Assembly (NCBI RefSeq): GCF_000415985.1
Contig: NZ_KE356561.1
Span: 3,464,095-3,528,094 of the forward strand
Direction: 5' to 3'
Length of the DNA stretch: 64,000 nucleotides
DNA from: Haloquadratum walsbyi J07HQW2
GTDB taxonomy: Archaea > Halobacteriota > Halobacteria > Halobacteriales > Haloferacaceae
The notes below the pieces were generated by a model. That model searched no databases and had not been told where the DNA came from. It was given only the letters and a program-made list of their open reading frames with translations. This document shows positions 62,509 to 64,000 of this stretch, one piece after another. Position numbers and translations under genes: made by a program. How positions within the stretch are numbered: the first letter of the stretch is position 1; every line of letters starts with the position of its first letter.

Positions 62509-63037
62509 GCCCGACCCTCGCGGGCACGCTTTTACTCGGATTCGAACCGGGGATTGACACTGACTTCAGCGCCGTCATCATAGACACTATGCTATAGAGG
62601 TAGCGAGGACTCGACCGGTCAACGGTCAGTGATATTTACTTATAAGAATACTGACATTACTATGAAATAGATGTATCGAGGGTACAGATATGTTGTACGT
62701 ATGGGCGTATGTATACGTACGTACGCGTTTTCAGAGGGGTGTCATATTCAAAAAGACAGAGGATTTATGCCACAACCAACGGTACAATATCTCTCCCTCG
62801 TCTAGACCACTTCCCGGTATATGACGTATCACACGATATTAACGTATTATTTGTATCACATGTACAGTACGTATTGCATGGGTCACACGCGTTGTAAATA
62901 TCATATGTCATGTATGATACGCGTGTCTGACGTAAATATAAGTCACACGTGATATCCGCAACCACCCAAATGAGATTAGTCAAGACTCAATCTGGCTACT
63001 ACGCGAAGAAATTAGAACACTGGAGAAACGATACGAT

Positions 63038-63319
63038 ATGAATATATCTAGCATTGGAGCCATTCTGAACGAGGTCCCGACCAACGAGTCGGCTTCGAGG
63101 AGCGTACAGACATGGTTTAACGATACGTTCGGGTCCGAGAACGTGTTTGAACTTGATGATCGGGCTGTTGTTGAGCACGCAATCAAGCACCGCACTTCAC
63201 TATTTGAGTACGATCCTGATGATGCGGGGTACCCGTGGCGCGGGATGAGGGTCCTATGGGTGACCTGTGTAACACGTACAATACGATTGCTAAACATGTG
63301 GAGGCTACACTATGAGTGA
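63038..63319 (+). CDS. Small hypothetical protein (true start may lie upstream)
   Basis: Open frame upstream as well: IWLLREEIRTLEKRYDMNISSIGAILNEVPTNESASRSVQTWFNDTFGSENVFELDDRAVVEHAIKHRTS; overlaps the next ATG. Confidence 0.4.
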   Translation: MNISSIGAILNEVPTNESASRSVQTWFNDTFGSENVFELDDRAVVEHAIKHRTSLFEYDPDDAGYPWRGMRVLWVTCVTRTIRLLNMWRLHYE

Positions 63320-63743
63320 CGATCTGATGGATAGGTTTGACGACGTGGATGATAGTGACGACACTGACGAGAACACGCGGGATACAGATTACACGGGGCA
63401 TACAGGACAGACGGATCACACAGGTGGTGCGGGTCATGAGGAGTACACAGAACAGACGAATCACACTGGTAATACGGATAACACGGACACTGATACCGAG
63501 ACTAACGCTGGTGGTGGCATGTCTACCTCAGATTCAGATTCAGATTCGGTCAAAACAAGATCTCGGTCTCAGTATCCGATGTATCTAAGTGAGGCACTTC
63601 AGGATGAATTAAACGACACGTTCGAGCGCTTCAATGCACGACGTACTCTCAACGGTGATGGTTCGATTGAGAAACACAAAGATTTCTTAGAGGCTGTTGT
63701 TCTTGAAGGACTGAACAACGATTGGGAATCACGGGTCGAGTGA
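63312..63743 (+). CDS. Acidic Thr/Asp/His-rich protein with plasmid-type C-terminal domain
   Basis: Low-complexity TGHTGQTDHTGGAGHEEYTEQTNHTGNTDNTDTDTE then YPMYLSEALQDELNDTFERFNARRTLNGDGSIEKHKDFLEAVVLEGL. Confidence 0.5.
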   Translation: MSDDLMDRFDDVDDSDDTDENTRDTDYTGHTGQTDHTGGAGHEEYTEQTNHTGNTDNTDTDTETNAGGGMSTSDSDSDSVKTRSRSQYPMYLSEALQDELNDTFERFNARRTLNGDGSIEKHKDFLEAVVLEGLNNDWESRVE

Positions 63744-63785
63744 AAATATAAATTATATTTCTCTCGAATTGTGATTTACTGAAGC

Positions 63786-64000
63786 ATGGACGTTGACACT
63801 GGGATCGCACTTTCACATATTGAGGATGCAAAAGATGAGCTGGAACAGGAATCGGTAGACATGGAAGACGTAAACAGTGCAAATCAAATTGTGATTGATG
63901 CGAAACGAGAAGTCGGAAATGAAAGGTACTTCGATGAGACGGAAATCAAACAGTTGAATCAGCTCAAACTTGAACTAGACAGATTCAATAACACGGTTGA
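63786..64000 (+). CDS. Partial hypothetical protein running off the right edge
   Basis: MDVDTGIALSHIEDAKDELEQESVDMEDVNSANQIVIDAKREVGNERYFDETEIKQLNQLKLELDRFNNTV. Confidence 0.4.
   Translation, partial: MDVDTGIALSHIEDAKDELEQESVDMEDVNSANQIVIDAKREVGNERYFDETEIKQLNQLKLELDRFNNTV

Noticed and set aside
62765-62983. Cys/Asn/Thr-rich minus ORF
   Set aside because: Arises from the repeated TCACAYG/AT-rich region; no coding signature.
1-64000. CRISPR array, cas genes, rRNA or tRNA
   Set aside because: No regularly spaced 25-40-bp direct repeats and no recognisable rRNA or tRNA segments seen by reading; a tRNAscan/CRISPR finder run would be decisive.
3000-64000. All frameshifts as real pseudogenes
   Set aside because: Cannot be separated from sequencing or assembly error without reads; individual calls above are conditional on this.

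Overview
This is a haloarchaeal-type window, judged from its acidic proteomes, MoaD/SAMP-E1-JAMM genes and archaeal TBP; the species is not assigned. The left edge (1-2968) is a lower-GC C-P lyase operon end (phnL-phnM-isomerase). A clear composition change near 3.0 kb leads into about 60 kb of accessory DNA rich in broken genes. In order it holds: an arsA 3' remnant with two small Cys-Cys-ending proteins; a sulfur-carrier/cysteine cluster (JAMM, UbaA-like E1, ubiquitin-like protein ending GGR, CysK/CysM, TusA, rhodanese, broken YeeE); an APC/UspA transporter; a BREX-like locus without a visible PglX methylase but with two broken BrxC-like genes, BrxB, PglZ, a divergent TATA-binding protein (TBP), a PD-(D/E)XK protein, a giant HATPase/DUF3883-like gene and a Fic-like gene; a UvrD plus RecB-nuclease pair; AbiE; ArdC-like, Mrr-like, HTH/PIN, MazEF and VapBC-like remnants; IS copies and tyrosine recombinases; and a plasmid/virus-like right end with a PLD-SF3-like fusion and an AAA protein. 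The strongest unusual signals are: (1) an 11-copy GGCAGC repeat expanding the Walker A loop of a BrxC-like ATPase; (2) a TBP paralogue inside the PglZ operon; (3) four inverted repeats with identical 41-bp geometry (TTAACCAACR-N21-YGTTGGTTAA), plus a fifth related one, upstream of five separate accessory operons; (4) a CysO/CysM/Mec+-like sulfur-carrier cluster in an archaeon; and (5) genes frameshifted by short tandem duplications whose removal restores the reading frame exactly.
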